Below are positions 1-8,322 of a DNA stretch of 64,000 nucleotides, piece by piece. The DNA is taken from the NCBI RefSeq assembly GCF_035994185.1, contig NZ_CP108538.1, positions 2,108,001 to 2,172,000 of the forward strand. The letters run 5' to 3'. The DNA comes from Streptomyces sp. NBC_01217. Lineage in GTDB: Bacteria; Actinomycetota; Actinomycetes; Streptomycetales; Streptomycetaceae. The notes below the pieces were generated by a model that did not search any database, was not told the origin of the DNA, and saw only the letters and a list, made by a program, of their open reading frames with translations. Both the position numbers and the translations under genes were made by a program. How positions within the stretch are numbered: position 1 is the first letter of the stretch; each line of letters starts with the position of its first letter.

Positions 1-2068
1 GGCCGCCCTGCTGCTCTGGGTGGCCGTCCTGGCCGCTGTCACGCTGGGCTCGCAGGCCGCAGGCTCCGCGTACAAGAACGACTTCGCCCTGCCGGGCACC
101 GACTCCCAGGCCGCCACCGACCTCTTCACCAAGCACGGTTCCGCCCAGGCCGGTGACAGCGTCGACATCGTGCTGAAGGACGGCCGGGGCATCGACGGCC
201 GCAAGGCCGCCGTCGAGAAGATGCTGGCCGAGGTGAAGGGGCTGCCGGGCGTCGCCGACGTACGCAGCCCGTACGCCGATGCCTCCGCCGTGTCGAAGGA
301 CGGCACGATCGGCTATGCCACCGTGATTCTCGACGGCAAGGCCGAGGCCATGCCCAAGGAGGAGATCACCGAGATCATCGACACCGCCAAGGGTTCCGAG
401 GCGGACGGTCTCCAGGTCGAGCTCGGCGGCGATGCCGTGCGCGGCGCCGAGGAAAAGGGCAGCCCTACGGCGGAGCTGGCCGGCATCGCGGCCGCGATCA
501 TCATCCTCGGACTGCTCTTCGGCTCCCTGGTGGCGGCCGCTGTGCCGCTGATCACCGCCCTCTTCGCGGTCGGCTCCGCCCTCGGCCTGATCGTGCTCGC
601 CTCGCACGTCTTCACCATCGCCGACTTCACCCCGCCCATCACGATGCTCGTCGGGCTCGGGGTCGGCATCGACTACGCCCTGTTGATCTTCTACCGCTAC
701 CGGCAGGAGCTCACCGACGGCGCCGATCCGGACGAAGCCTGTCGCAAGGCCCTGGACGCCGCCGGCCGTACGGTCTTCTTCGCCGGATGCACGGTGATCA
801 TCGCCCTGCTCGGTCTGGTCGCGCTCGGCCTCGGCTCGCTGCAGGGCGTGGCCCTCGCCCTGGCACTGACCGTGCTGACCACCATGGCCGCCTCACTGAT
901 CCTGCTGCCGGCACTGCTTGCGCTCTTCGGCAGGCGCATCCAGCGCCATGTGCTCAAGAACGCAGCCAGGACCGCCGCCAAGGGCAAGGCCGAAGGCCGC
1001 CGTTGGCGGGCCCTGGCCTCAGCGGTACAGCGTCGGCCGTTGGCGGCCCTGTTGGCTGCCGTCATCGCCCTGCTGGCGTTGTCCGCACCGGCTCTGGGCA
1101 TGCGCCTCGGCTTCGCCGACGCGGGCAACGACCCGAGGACCACGACCTCCCGGCAGGCGTACGACCTGCTCGCCGAGGGCTTCGGCGCGGGCTTCAACGG
1201 TCCGCTGGTCGTCCTGGCGCAAGGAGACGAGGCCGCCGGCAAGGCCGTGCAGTCCGCCCTGGCCAAGACCGATGGCGTGGCCGCGGCCAGCCCCGCGATG
1301 CCTTCCGAGGACGGCGCCCTGTCCACCGTGATCGTCTACCCCGAGACAGCACCGCAGGACAAGGCCACCGCCGACCTCGTACACCATCTGCGCGACGACG
1401 TGGCCCCGGAACTCGAGCAGGACACCGGTGCCAAGGTCCTGGTCGGCGGCGCCATCGCGGCCTCCCAGGACTTCTCGGAGACCGTCTCCGAGCGGATGCC
1501 GCTCTTCATCGCCGTCGTGGTCGGGCTTTCGTCACTGCTGCTGATGCTGGTCTTCAGGTCGATCCTGATTCCTGTCAAGGCAGCTCTGCTGAACCTGATC
1601 TCGATCACCGCTGCGCTCGGCGCGATGACCCTGGTGTTCCAGCACGGTTTGTTCGGGGTGCAGCCGGGACCGATCGAAGCCTTCCTCCCTGTGCTGATCT
1701 TCGCGATCGTGTTCGGGCTCTCCATGGACTACGAGGTGTTCCTCGTCGGGCGAATGCACGAGGAGTGGGAGCGCACGAAGGACCATTCCCTCGCGGTGCG
1801 CGAAGGACTGGCCTCCACCGGCAAGGTCATCACGGCAGCCGGGGCCATCATGATCGTGGTGTTCGGTGCCTTCATGCTGAGCGCCGACCGGATGCTCCAG
1901 GAGTTCGGCCTGGGCCTCGCCGTGGCGATCCTGATGGACGCGCTGGTCATCCGCTGCCTGATGGTTCCGGCGATCATGCAGCTGTTCGGCAAGTGGGCCT
2001 GGTGGCTGCCCGCCCCGCTCGCCCGGCGGCTGCCCAAGGTGACGCTGGAACACCCCGCGGACAGCTGA
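1..2068 (+). CDS. MMPL-family membrane transporter, 5' end cut by window edge
   Basis: The reading frame is open from base 2 to the stop, so the N-terminus lies upstream of the window; a GTG at base 20 is in frame but falls inside the first membrane segment. About 688 residues are present. The two-lobed RND layout is visible: a periplasmic loop, a bundle of five to six membrane helices including GVGIDYALLIFYRYRQEL, a second loop, and a second bundle including FGLSMDYEVFLVGRMHEEWE. These Asp-Tyr motifs in transmembrane segment 4 of each half are typical of MMPL proteins, which use the proton gradient to export lipids or drugs across the plasma membrane. The substrate cannot be told from sequence. 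No regulator is visible because the upstream side is missing. Confidence 0.9.
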   Translation, partial: AALLLWVAVLAAVTLGSQAAGSAYKNDFALPGTDSQAATDLFTKHGSAQAGDSVDIVLKDGRGIDGRKAAVEKMLAEVKGLPGVADVRSPYADASAVSKDGTIGYATVILDGKAEAMPKEEITEIIDTAKGSEADGLQVELGGDAVRGAEEKGSPTAELAGIAAAIIILGLLFGSLVAAAVPLITALFAVGSALGLIVLASHVFTIADFTPPITMLVGLGVGIDYALLIFYRYRQELTDGADPDEACRKALDAAGRTVFFAGCTVIIALLGLVALGLGSLQGVALALALTVLTTMAASLILLPALLALFGRRIQRHVLKNAARTAAKGKAEGRRWRALASAVQRRPLAALLAAVIALLALSAPALGMRLGFADAGNDPRTTTSRQAYDLLAEGFGAGFNGPLVVLAQGDEAAGKAVQSALAKTDGVAAASPAMPSEDGALSTVIVYPETAPQDKATADLVHHLRDDVAPELEQDTGAKVLVGGAIAASQDFSETVSERMPLFIAVVVGLSSLLLMLVFRSILIPVKAALLNLISITAALGAMTLVFQHGLFGVQPGPIEAFLPVLIFAIVFGLSMDYEVFLVGRMHEEWERTKDHSLAVREGLASTGKVITAAGAIMIVVFGAFMLSADRMLQEFGLGLAVAILMDALVIRCLMVPAIMQLFGKWAWWLPAPLARRLPKVTLEHPADS

Positions 2069-2100
2069 CGAGCAACCCGGAAGATCAGGCGGCGAAGAGT

Positions 2101-2145
2101 CCACGCATGCGCTCGGCCGGGGTTTCCGGCCGAGCGCATGCGTGG
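2101..2145. terminator. Bidirectional hairpin terminator
   Basis: A perfect 20-bp inverted repeat (2101-2120 with 2126-2145) encloses a 5-base loop, GGTTT. It lies between the convergent MMPL gene and the Imm52-like gene, so it probably ends both transcripts. There is no T-tract, as is usual in high-GC actinomycetes. Confidence 0.9.
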
Positions 2146-2183
2146 ACGGCCGGAAAGGGATGTACTCGAAGTCCCCCCGACTG

Positions 2184-2894
2184 TCACAGCGCGGACCGGT
2201 CCATCGGGCACGGCAGCGGCCGCAGCGCACCGGCGTCCCGGAGCAGCAGATGGGCGCGGCGTACGTCGTCCACCTGGCCGTACGGGGCGATGACGAGGAG
2301 TACGCCTCCGGCGCCGAGCTCCGTGCGCCCGGCCGTCAGGCCCTCGGGCAGCAGGGCCGCGCGTCCCCGGGAGAGATAGCCGATCCAGCCGACGCAGGGC
2401 TCACCGACGACGAACCCGGCGTCACCCTCCAGGGCGTCGAGCACGTCGTCGTCGGTGACATCGCCGAAGTCGGGTTCCCACGCCTCGGCGACGGCGGCGA
2501 GGAGTTGCGCGTCGGGGATCTCGGCGGTGTCCGGCGATCTGACACCGATCACCATCGACTGGAGGAGGAACTCCGAGACGCCGCCCGCGTTCCCGCTGAC
2601 CTCGATCTTCCAGCCAGGCCCGGCCGCGAGGACGAGCCGCAGTCCGAACCCGACCCGGTCCGACCAGCCGTCGGCATCCCTGGCCGCGCGCAGAGCGGCG
2701 AGAAGGGAATCCTCGTCCGGCAACAGATCGGTGGCGGGCCCGGACGAGTGGATCTGCCGCCATGTCCACGCCTCACCCGAGCCGCCGACCTGAAGGAGCT
2801 CGGCGAGCGCGTCCAGGGTGAGCTTCCACCGCCGGGCCAGCGCCTTTGCCGACTCCTCCCGGGGCCCCCAGAAGCCCCGCACCACACGTCGCAT
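2184..2894 (-). CDS. Imm52-like immunity protein
   Basis: A 236-residue soluble protein beginning MRRVVRGFWGPREES. I chose the ATG at 2894 because GGAAGGGG precedes it at good spacing; the frame stays open further upstream, but that stretch is out-of-phase sequence of the neighbouring ATPase gene. The RGFWGPR start, the central VSGNAGGVSEFLLQSMV and the acidic PDFGDVTDDDVLDALEGD stretch resemble the Imm52 family of polymorphic-toxin immunity proteins, as I recall it. No toxin gene is adjacent. It lies 64 bases downstream of the ATP-binding protein gene on the same strand and may share its transcript. It could equally be an orphan immunity gene or a protein recruited to another role; the family call is moderate. 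Confidence 0.6.
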   Translation of the reverse strand: MRRVVRGFWGPREESAKALARRWKLTLDALAELLQVGGSGEAWTWRQIHSSGPATDLLPDEDSLLAALRAARDADGWSDRVGFGLRLVLAAGPGWKIEVSGNAGGVSEFLLQSMVIGVRSPDTAEIPDAQLLAAVAEAWEPDFGDVTDDDVLDALEGDAGFVVGEPCVGWIGYLSRGRAALLPEGLTAGRTELGAGGVLLVIAPYGQVDDVRRAHLLLRDAGALRPLPCPMDRSAL

Positions 2895-2958
2895 GTCACG
2901 CCCCTTCCGCCGCAAGAAGGCACGGTACGCGGTGGGGGTACGGACCGTATCGAGTCGG

Positions 2959-3414
2959 CTAACGGCTGCCCGGTCGCGTCGCCGACACCTCGGCCCAGAC
3001 CGTCTTTCCGAACGGCGGGTACGGGTGTACGCCCCACTCCTCGGCAAGGGCATCGACGATGACCAGCCCCCGGCCTCCCTCAACTGCCTCCCCGGAGACG
3101 GTGGGCAGACGTTCGCCGCGCGGGTCCGTGACCTCGATCCGCAGCCGTCCCCCCGGGAGCAGGGCGAGCCCGAGCCGGAACCCGCGCCCGTCCAGCCGCC
3201 CGTGCGTGGCCGCGTTCGCCGCCAGTTCGGCGACGACGAGCGTCGCCGCGTCGATGCGTTCGCCGTCGCGCGGCCAGCCCCATGCCGCGAGTTGCTCCAC
3301 GGCCAGCAGGCGGGCAAGGCGGGCACCACGGCGGGTGGCACTCAGTAACTGTGTGAACTGAGGTGCGGTGGTTGCCGGTTGTGGATTCTCGATCTCTACG
3401 GATTCGCTCGTCAC
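2959..3414 (-). CDS. Anti-sigma-factor-like ATP-binding protein (HATPase)
   Basis: A 151-residue protein with a single GHKL/HATPase fold of the SpoIIAB/RsbW type. The N box reads ELAANAATHGRL, followed by an Asp-containing G1-like segment (DPRGERLP) and a G2 box (GRGLVIVDALAEEWG). Members bind ATP and, in the anti-sigma branch, can phosphorylate or sequester partners; many Streptomyces copies have no known partner. The GTG at 3414 gives MTSESVEIEN and excludes non-homologous upstream sequence. It is divergent from the XRE regulator gene across a palindrome-rich promoter. ATPase, XRE and DUF397 genes recur together in Streptomyces, as around whiJ, which suggests a regulatory module. Confidence 0.88.
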   Translation of the reverse strand: MTSESVEIENPQPATTAPQFTQLLSATRRGARLARLLAVEQLAAWGWPRDGERIDAATLVVAELAANAATHGRLDGRGFRLGLALLPGGRLRIEVTDPRGERLPTVSGEAVEGGRGLVIVDALAEEWGVHPYPPFGKTVWAEVSATRPGSR

Positions 3415-3477
3415 GCCACTCAGCGTGGCCAAGTGACCGTACGCTGACCAGCAACGACAGCGGTACGTAGCGTGCAT

Positions 3478-3509
3478 GTACCGGTACGCACGGCAACCGG
3501 TACCGGTTG
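3478..3509. promoter_or_regulatory. Paired palindromes in divergent promoter
   Basis: Two perfect palindromes lie in the 148-base gap between the divergent ATPase and XRE genes: GTACCGGTAC (3478-3487) and CAACCGGTACCGGTTG (3494-3509). They share a GGTAC/CCGG core and sit 54-85 bases before the chosen XRE start. They are good candidates for an operator of the XRE protein itself. Their presence also argues against a further-upstream XRE start at 3476, which would make them coding. Confidence 0.6.
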
Positions 3510-3562
3510 TCCGCCGTAACGGGAGGCGCACGGTCGGCCCATTTGAACGAAAGCGGGCAGCA

Positions 3563-4420
3563 ATGGAGCTGGACGGCGCGATCGGTGGCGACGAGGACTC
3601 GGAGGAGGCCGCGGACCTGTTCCGCGTGATCGGCAGCCAGGTCCGGCTGCTACGGGAGCGGGCCGGCCTCACCCAGCGGGAGCTGGGCGACCGCCTCGGC
3701 TACAGCGAGGACCTGATCCGCTCACTGGAGCGGGGCCGCAGAACCCCGCAGCCGGAATTCCTGGACGCGGCGGACGACCTGCTGGACGCGGGCGGGCTCC
3801 TGCGGGCCACGAAGGAGGAGGTGGCCCGGGCGAAGGCGCGGGCCCGCGTGAAGCATCCGGCTTGGTTCAAGGACTATGCGAAGCTGGAACTCCAGGCCGT
3901 CGAGCTGCACGACTTCAGCACACTCGCGCTCCCCGGACTGCTCCAGACCGAGGAGCACGCTCGTGCTGTCTTCGCCAGTCGGCAGCCACTGCTGCCCGAA
4001 GAAGTCGTCGAGCAACGAGTACTGGCGCGACTGGAGCGCCAGGAAATCCTGACAAGCTGGCCACCGCCGCTGACGACGTTCACCATTGAGGAGTCCGTAC
4101 TCCGGCGGCCCATCGGAGGACGGGACGTCCACTGCCGACAGCTGGAGCAGCTCATCAAGTTCGCCGGGCTGCGCAGCGTGGAACTTCAGGTCATGCCGAC
4201 CCACCTTGAGGAACACCCGAGCCTCGGCGGCCCGTTCATCCTGCTCACCCCGAAGAGGCGTGCCCAGGTCGGCTACCTGGAGATCCAGAACACCAGCAAG
4301 CTGGTCACGGACCCGGAGGAAGTACGTATGCTGTCGGCGCGATACGGCAGCATCCGAGGTCAGGCGCTCAGCCCCCGCAAGTCCCTGACGCTGATCGAGA
4401 CGATCCTGGGAGAACAATGA
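3563..4420 (+). CDS. WhiJ-like XRE regulator with DUF5753 domain
   Basis: A 285-residue DNA-binding protein. Residues ~15-75 form an XRE helix-turn-helix (LRERAGLTQRELGDRLGYSE, then IRSLERGRRTPQPE). The remainder is the DUF5753 sensor-like domain with the family marks ALPGLLQTEEHARAVF, EQRVLARLERQEIL and the late HPSLGGPFILL. This architecture is that of WhiJ and its many Streptomyces paralogues, which influence development, often with a partner DUF397 protein. I chose the ATG at 3563; the longer start at 3476 would translate the palindromic promoter. The stop overlaps the DUF397 start as ATGA, so the two are translationally coupled. The target genes are unknown. Confidence 0.9.
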   Translation: MELDGAIGGDEDSEEAADLFRVIGSQVRLLRERAGLTQRELGDRLGYSEDLIRSLERGRRTPQPEFLDAADDLLDAGGLLRATKEEVARAKARARVKHPAWFKDYAKLELQAVELHDFSTLALPGLLQTEEHARAVFASRQPLLPEEVVEQRVLARLERQEILTSWPPPLTTFTIEESVLRRPIGGRDVHCRQLEQLIKFAGLRSVELQVMPTHLEEHPSLGGPFILLTPKRRAQVGYLEIQNTSKLVTDPEEVRMLSARYGSIRGQALSPRKSLTLIETILGEQ

Positions 4421-4620
4421 GCAACCGTCAGAACGTCGACGACGCCAAACTCACCTGGTTCAAGAGCAGTTACAGCAGCGGGGAAGGCGGCGCATGCGTC
4501 GAGGTCGCCGCCACCGGACAGGCCGTCCTCGTCCGCGACTCGAAGGACACGTCCCTCCCCCACCTGGCACTCACCCGCACCGGCTGGACGCACTTCCTGC
4601 GGTACGCGGCCGGAGCCTGA
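4417..4620 (+). CDS. DUF397 small protein, partner of the XRE regulator
   Basis: A 67-residue protein with the DUF397 signature: LTWFKSSYSSGEGGACVEVA near the start, VLVRDSKD in the middle and a hydrophobic end, THFLRYAAGA. It overlaps the upstream XRE/DUF5753 gene by four bases (ATGA), the usual arrangement of these pairs. DUF397 proteins are thought to modulate the paired DNA-binding protein, but the mechanism for this pair cannot be read from sequence. Its stop codon is embedded in the terminator hairpin that follows. Confidence 0.93.
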   Translation: MSNRQNVDDAKLTWFKSSYSSGEGGACVEVAATGQAVLVRDSKDTSLPHLALTRTGWTHFLRYAAGA

Positions 4621-4650
4621 GCCGAGGGGGGCGGGGCCCACGGCTCAGGC
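4615..4650. terminator. Bidirectional terminator containing the DUF397 stop codon
   Basis: GCCTGAGCCG (4615-4624) pairs perfectly with CGGCTCAGGC (4641-4650) across a 16-base loop. It lies between the convergent DUF397 and DUF1349 genes, and the DUF397 TGA is part of the left arm. Confidence 0.75.
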
Positions 4651-4661
4651 CGCCGGGGCGG

Positions 4662-5273
4662 TCAGGTGCCGTCGCGCAGGTCGGCGAGGCCCGTCGGACG
4701 GAACGTGATCCGGTCGAATGTCGCCTCGCAGCCCTCGCCCGTCGGGGACTGGACCAGGAAGCCGATCGACGCTTCTGCGGCCTGCTCGGGCCCGCCCAGG
4801 GTGAAGACGCGGACGAAGGTCCACTTCTCGCCGTCGGCCGAGGCGTGGAAGGCGAACGCGTTGCCTGTGCGGCTGAGGCGGAGCCAGGTGGTGTCGCCGT
4901 CCACGACGAAGGAGTTGGTGTCGTCGGAGTGGCCGCGGGTGACGACCGTGCAGATGGTGGGGCGGTCCGGGGAGAGTTCCAGGCAGAGCTTGGCCCACTC
5001 CCGTTCCCCTACGTGGAGGTAGAGCACCCCGGCGTCGAAGGCCGCGGCGAAGCCGACCTTCACGCGGGCGAGCAGCTGGAAGTCGCCCCGGGGGGCCGCG
5101 CCGAGGAGGCGGGGTGCGTCGCTCGTGGGGTCGAGGGATTCGCCGCCCGGCGGGACGAAGCGGTCCTGGCGGGCGCCCGCGCGGGCGGTCAGTGCGCCGT
5201 TCTCGTACGTCCAGTCGGTCTCGGGGCCGAAGGGGTGCAGTCCAAAGGGGAGTTCGGGGAGGTGCGGGGTCAT
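4662..5273 (-). CDS. DUF1349 domain protein
   Basis: A 203-residue protein without a signal peptide, starting MTPHLPELPFGLHPFGP. It matches the DUF1349 family, a concanavalin-like beta-sandwich related to sugar-binding folds: VGFAAAFDAGVLYLHVGEREWAKLCLE, then VVTRGHSDDTNSF, then TWLRLSRTGNAFAFHASADGEKW. Its start overlaps the stop of the semialdehyde dehydrogenase gene as ATGA, so it is translated from the same message and probably serves the same sugar-acid pathway. No catalytic function is established for the family; a role as cytoplasmic sugar binder or small hydrolase is only a guess. Confidence 0.82.
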   Translation of the reverse strand: MTPHLPELPFGLHPFGPETDWTYENGALTARAGARQDRFVPPGGESLDPTSDAPRLLGAAPRGDFQLLARVKVGFAAAFDAGVLYLHVGEREWAKLCLELSPDRPTICTVVTRGHSDDTNSFVVDGDTTWLRLSRTGNAFAFHASADGEKWTFVRVFTLGGPEQAAEASIGFLVQSPTGEGCEATFDRITFRPTGLADLRDGT

Positions 5274-6790
5274 GCGCGGCGTCCGTCCACTCGGCGGGGC
5301 AGGCCCAGGGGGTTGTCCTCGCGGAGTTCCGGGGGGAGCAGGGCCTCGGGGGTCGTCTGGTAGCTGATGGGGCGCAGCCAGCGTTCGATCGCGGTGGCGC
5401 CGACCGAGGTGGAGGTGGAGGTGGTGGCCGGGTAGGGGCCGCCGTGGTGCTGGGCGGGGGCGACCGCGACGCCGGTGGGCCAGCCGTTGACGAGGACCCG
5501 GCCGGCCAGCGGGGTGAGAGCCGCGAGGAGTCCGGGGGCGTCGGCGTCGTTGCCGTCCGTGGCGGTCTGGAGGGTGGCGGTGAGGTTGCCGGGGAGCCGG
5601 GAGAGGACGGCGGTGATCTCGTCCTCGGAGGCGTAACGGGCCACGACGGTGACGGGGCCGAAGCATTCCTCCAGGAGCGCGTCGTGCGGGCCCTCGGTGG
5701 TGAGGAGGTGCGCCGGTACGGTGAGGAAGCCGGCCGAGACGGTGTGCTCGCCGCCTGCGCCGGGGGTGACCGGGGCCTCCACGTCGGGGAGTTCGGCCCG
5801 TTCGCGTACCCCTGCGACGAAGGCGTCGCGCATCCGGTGGTCGAGCAGGACGCCCGCCTCGGTGTCGCTGACGGCGGCGGTCAGGGTCTTCAGCAGCCGG
5901 TCGCCGGTCTCGCCCGCGGGGGCCAGGACGAAGCCGGGCTTGGTGCAGAACTGACCGACGCCCATGGTCATCGAGCCCGCGAGCCCGGCGCCGATCTGCT
6001 CGCCGCGCTCGGCGGCTGCCGCCTCGGTGACGACGACGGGGTTGAGGGAGCCCAGCTCGCCGTGGAAGGGGATGGGCACGGGGCGGGCCGCCGCCGCGTC
6101 GAACAGGGCGCGGCCGCCGCGTATCGAGCCGGTGAAGCCCGCTGCGGCGACGAGCGGGTGTTTGATCAGCTCGATGCCGGCCTCGAAGCCGTGCACCAGG
6201 ATCAGTACGTCCTCGGGCAGACCGACCCGCGCCGCCGCCCTGCGCAGCACGGAGGCGCACAGCTCGGAGGTGGCGGGGTGGTCGGGGTGGGCCTTGACGA
6301 CGACCGGGCAGCCCGCGGCCAGGGCGCTCGCGGTGTCGCCGCCGGGGACGGAGAAGGCCAGCGGGAAGTTGCTGGCCGCGTAGACGGCGACGACCCCGAG
6401 CGGGATCTTGTAGCGGCGCAGGTCGGGCCAGGGCGGGGTCCTGGTGGCGTCCTCGTGGTCGATGTGGATGTCGAGGAAGGCGCCCTCGTCCACGACCTCG
6501 GCGAAGGCCCTCAACTGGGCGGCGGTGCGCGCGAGTTCGCCGGTGAGCCGGGCCGGGCCGAGTGCGGTCTCCGCGTCGGCGGCCTCGATGACGTGCTCCC
6601 CGGCCTCGGTGAGCAGCTCGGCCGCGGTGCGCAGGAACGCGGCGCGCACGGTGCGGTCGGCGAGCGAGGCCCGTACCGCGTGGGCGGCCCGGACCGCGTG
6701 GTCGACCTCCTGCGCTGTAGCCTCCACCGCAACCTGCTCACGCGGGTTCCCGGTGCGGGGGTCGACGCTCCAGACTGGTGCTGCTGCCAC
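5270..6790 (-). CDS. Alpha-ketoglutarate semialdehyde dehydrogenase (NADP+ type)
   Basis: A 506-residue aldehyde dehydrogenase. The catalytic Cys is C282 in VGQFCTKPG and the general base Glu is E245 in PFHGELGSLNP; an NADP-site segment reads VVVKAHPDHPATS. The GQFCTKPG and FHGELGS motifs, rather than the usual GQxC and ELGGK, mark the branch that oxidises 2,5-dioxopentanoate to 2-oxoglutarate at the end of hexarate and pentonate routes. I chose the GTG at 6790, which has GGAAGGA six bases upstream; an ATG lies 10 codons earlier. It is divergent from the IclR gene, with an IclR-type palindrome between them, and coupled to the DUF1349 gene. It fits the uronate dehydrogenase and KDG dehydratase genes of the 17-20 kb region. 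Confidence 0.85.
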   Translation of the reverse strand: MAAAPVWSVDPRTGNPREQVAVEATAQEVDHAVRAAHAVRASLADRTVRAAFLRTAAELLTEAGEHVIEAADAETALGPARLTGELARTAAQLRAFAEVVDEGAFLDIHIDHEDATRTPPWPDLRRYKIPLGVVAVYAASNFPLAFSVPGGDTASALAAGCPVVVKAHPDHPATSELCASVLRRAAARVGLPEDVLILVHGFEAGIELIKHPLVAAAGFTGSIRGGRALFDAAAARPVPIPFHGELGSLNPVVVTEAAAAERGEQIGAGLAGSMTMGVGQFCTKPGFVLAPAGETGDRLLKTLTAAVSDTEAGVLLDHRMRDAFVAGVRERAELPDVEAPVTPGAGGEHTVSAGFLTVPAHLLTTEGPHDALLEECFGPVTVVARYASEDEITAVLSRLPGNLTATLQTATDGNDADAPGLLAALTPLAGRVLVNGWPTGVAVAPAQHHGGPYPATTSTSTSVGATAIERWLRPISYQTTPEALLPPELREDNPLGLPRRVDGRRA

Positions 6791-6827
6791 CGTGATTCCT
6801 TCCGCTCCACTGCCACACATCAGGAGT

Positions 6828-6845
6828 TGTTCGGTATTCTGAACA
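6828..6845. promoter_or_regulatory. IclR-type operator palindrome
   Basis: TGTTCGGTATTCTGAACA is an imperfect palindrome with perfect TGTTC/GAACA arms. It lies in the divergent promoter between the semialdehyde dehydrogenase and iclR genes. The same TGTYC-N8-GAAYR layout recurs before the KDG dehydratase (18884) and uronate dehydrogenase (19047) genes, pointing to one regulator. Confidence 0.65.
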
Positions 6846-6959
6846 GAGTTCCTGATCGTGAATATGAAGCGACTCTATTTCCGGGCGTTCCGTGTTGGCA
6901 AGAAGTCGCAGGCTTTCGTGAACAGGGTTTCGTAAGTGGGCTGGAAGGGGCGTAGGGCG

Positions 6960-7730
6960 ATGTCGGCTGCCGAGTCTGGTGGGGCACAGGTCAAGTCCGC
7001 GGTGCGGACGGTGGAACTGCTGGAGTACTTCGCCGGGCGGCCCGGCATGCACTCGCTCGCCGCGGTGCAGGAGGCCGTCGGCTATCCCAAGTCCAGCCTC
7101 TACATGCTGCTGCGCACGCTGGTCGAGCTGGGCTGGGTGGAGACCGACGCGACGGGCACGCGGTACGGGATCGGTGTACGGGCCCTGCTCGTCGGCACCT
7201 CGTACATCGACGGCGACGAGGTCGTCGCGGCGGCCCGCCCGACCCTGGACCGGCTCTCCGACGACACGACGGAGACCATCCACCTGGCGCGCCTGGACGG
7301 GACGAACGTGGTGTACCTCGCCACCCGGCAGTCCCAGCACTATCTGCGCCCCTTCACCCGCGTCGGCCGCCGGCTGCCCGCCCACTCCACCTCGCTCGGC
7401 AAGGCGCTGCTCGCCACCCACAGCGACGAGCAGGTCCGCAAGATGCTCCCCGAGACGCTGCCCGCGCTGACCGAGCACACCATCACCGACCGCGAGAAGC
7501 TCATCGAGGAGCTGCACCTCATCCGCGAGCAGGGATACGCCGTGGACCGCGAGGAGAACACCCTGGGTCTGCGCTGCTTCGGCGTCGCCATCCCGTACCG
7601 CACCCCGGCGCGCGACGCCATCAGCTGCTCGGTGCCGGTCGCCCGGCTCACGCCCGCGCACGAGCAGATGGTGAAGGACGCGCTGTTCGACGCGCGGGAC
7701 CGGCTGACGCTGGCCACCCGGAGGCTCTGA
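6960..7730 (+). CDS. IclR-family transcriptional regulator
   Basis: A 256-residue regulator. The N-terminal winged helix (about residues 14-75: VRTVELLEYFAGRPGMHSLA, VGYPKSSLYMLLRTLVELGW) is followed by the IclR effector domain with the family segments TIHLARLDGTNVVYLATRQS, RLPAHSTSLGKALLA and EQGYAVDREENTLGLRCF. The ATG at 6960 follows GGAAGGGG. It is divergent from the semialdehyde dehydrogenase gene and probably controls that gene and itself through the palindrome at 6828. Similar sites before the KDG dehydratase and udh suggest it is the uronate/hexarate regulator; the ligand would then be a pathway intermediate, which is inference. Confidence 0.92.
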   Translation: MSAAESGGAQVKSAVRTVELLEYFAGRPGMHSLAAVQEAVGYPKSSLYMLLRTLVELGWVETDATGTRYGIGVRALLVGTSYIDGDEVVAAARPTLDRLSDDTTETIHLARLDGTNVVYLATRQSQHYLRPFTRVGRRLPAHSTSLGKALLATHSDEQVRKMLPETLPALTEHTITDREKLIEELHLIREQGYAVDREENTLGLRCFGVAIPYRTPARDAISCSVPVARLTPAHEQMVKDALFDARDRLTLATRRL

Positions 7731-7732
7731 TC

Positions 7733-8206
7733 ATGCGAGTTGCCCTGCGAGAGGTACACGACAGCGATCTGCCGTTGTTCTTCGCGTTCATGTCCGATCC
7801 GGAGTCGGTCAGGACGGCCGCCTTCACCAGCGAGGACCCGACCGACCGCCACGCGTTCGACGCCCATTGGCGACGGATCCTGGCCGACGGGTCCGTCGTG
7901 ACACGGACGGTGGTCGCGGACGGTGCGGTGGTCGGCAGCGCCGGGGCGTACGGGCCGCCGGACGACCGCCAGGTCACCTACTGGATCGACAGGGCGCACT
8001 GGGGCCGCGGGCTCGCGACGGCCGCGTTGCGGGCCCTGCTCGACGTCGTACCGGAACGCCCGCTGTACGCACGGGCCGCGGCCGACAACACCGGATCGCG
8101 CCGGGTGCTGGAGAAATGCGGATTCACCGTCACCGGCGAGGACCACGGGTTCTCGTACGCCCGCGGCGAGGACACCGACGAGCTGCTGTTCACCCTGCCG
8201 GGGTGA
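7733..8206 (+). CDS. GNAT N-acetyltransferase
   Basis: A 157-residue acetyltransferase of the RimJ/RimL-like GNAT type. Motif A, which binds acetyl-CoA, reads HWGRGLATAALRALL; motif B contains NTGSRRVLEKCGF. The ATG is two bases after the iclR stop, so it is cotranscribed, though nothing links it to sugar acids. The substrate is unknown. Confidence 0.88.
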   Translation: MRVALREVHDSDLPLFFAFMSDPESVRTAAFTSEDPTDRHAFDAHWRRILADGSVVTRTVVADGAVVGSAGAYGPPDDRQVTYWIDRAHWGRGLATAALRALLDVVPERPLYARAAADNTGSRRVLEKCGFTVTGEDHGFSYARGEDTDELLFTLPG

Positions 8207-8322
8207 ACCGTCGGGGTGACCCCTGCGCGTGACCCCGGCGCGAAACGGCCGATCATGAGGAATCGGTGAGAAGCGGCACAAGCGGGAACGCCGCGCGGCG
8301 CCCCGCTCGTCCCTTCCATGGG

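Noticed and set aside
20..2379. Long open frames overlapping the MMPL gene in other phases (for example 787-2379)
   Set aside because: They arise from high GC third positions. Their residues are Arg/Gly/Pro-rich with no family match, while the MMPL frame is clearly conserved.
3476..3562. Upstream start for the XRE regulator (MYRYARQPVPVV...)
   Set aside because: It would translate the two palindromes of the divergent promoter and has no homologous sequence before the helix-turn-helix.
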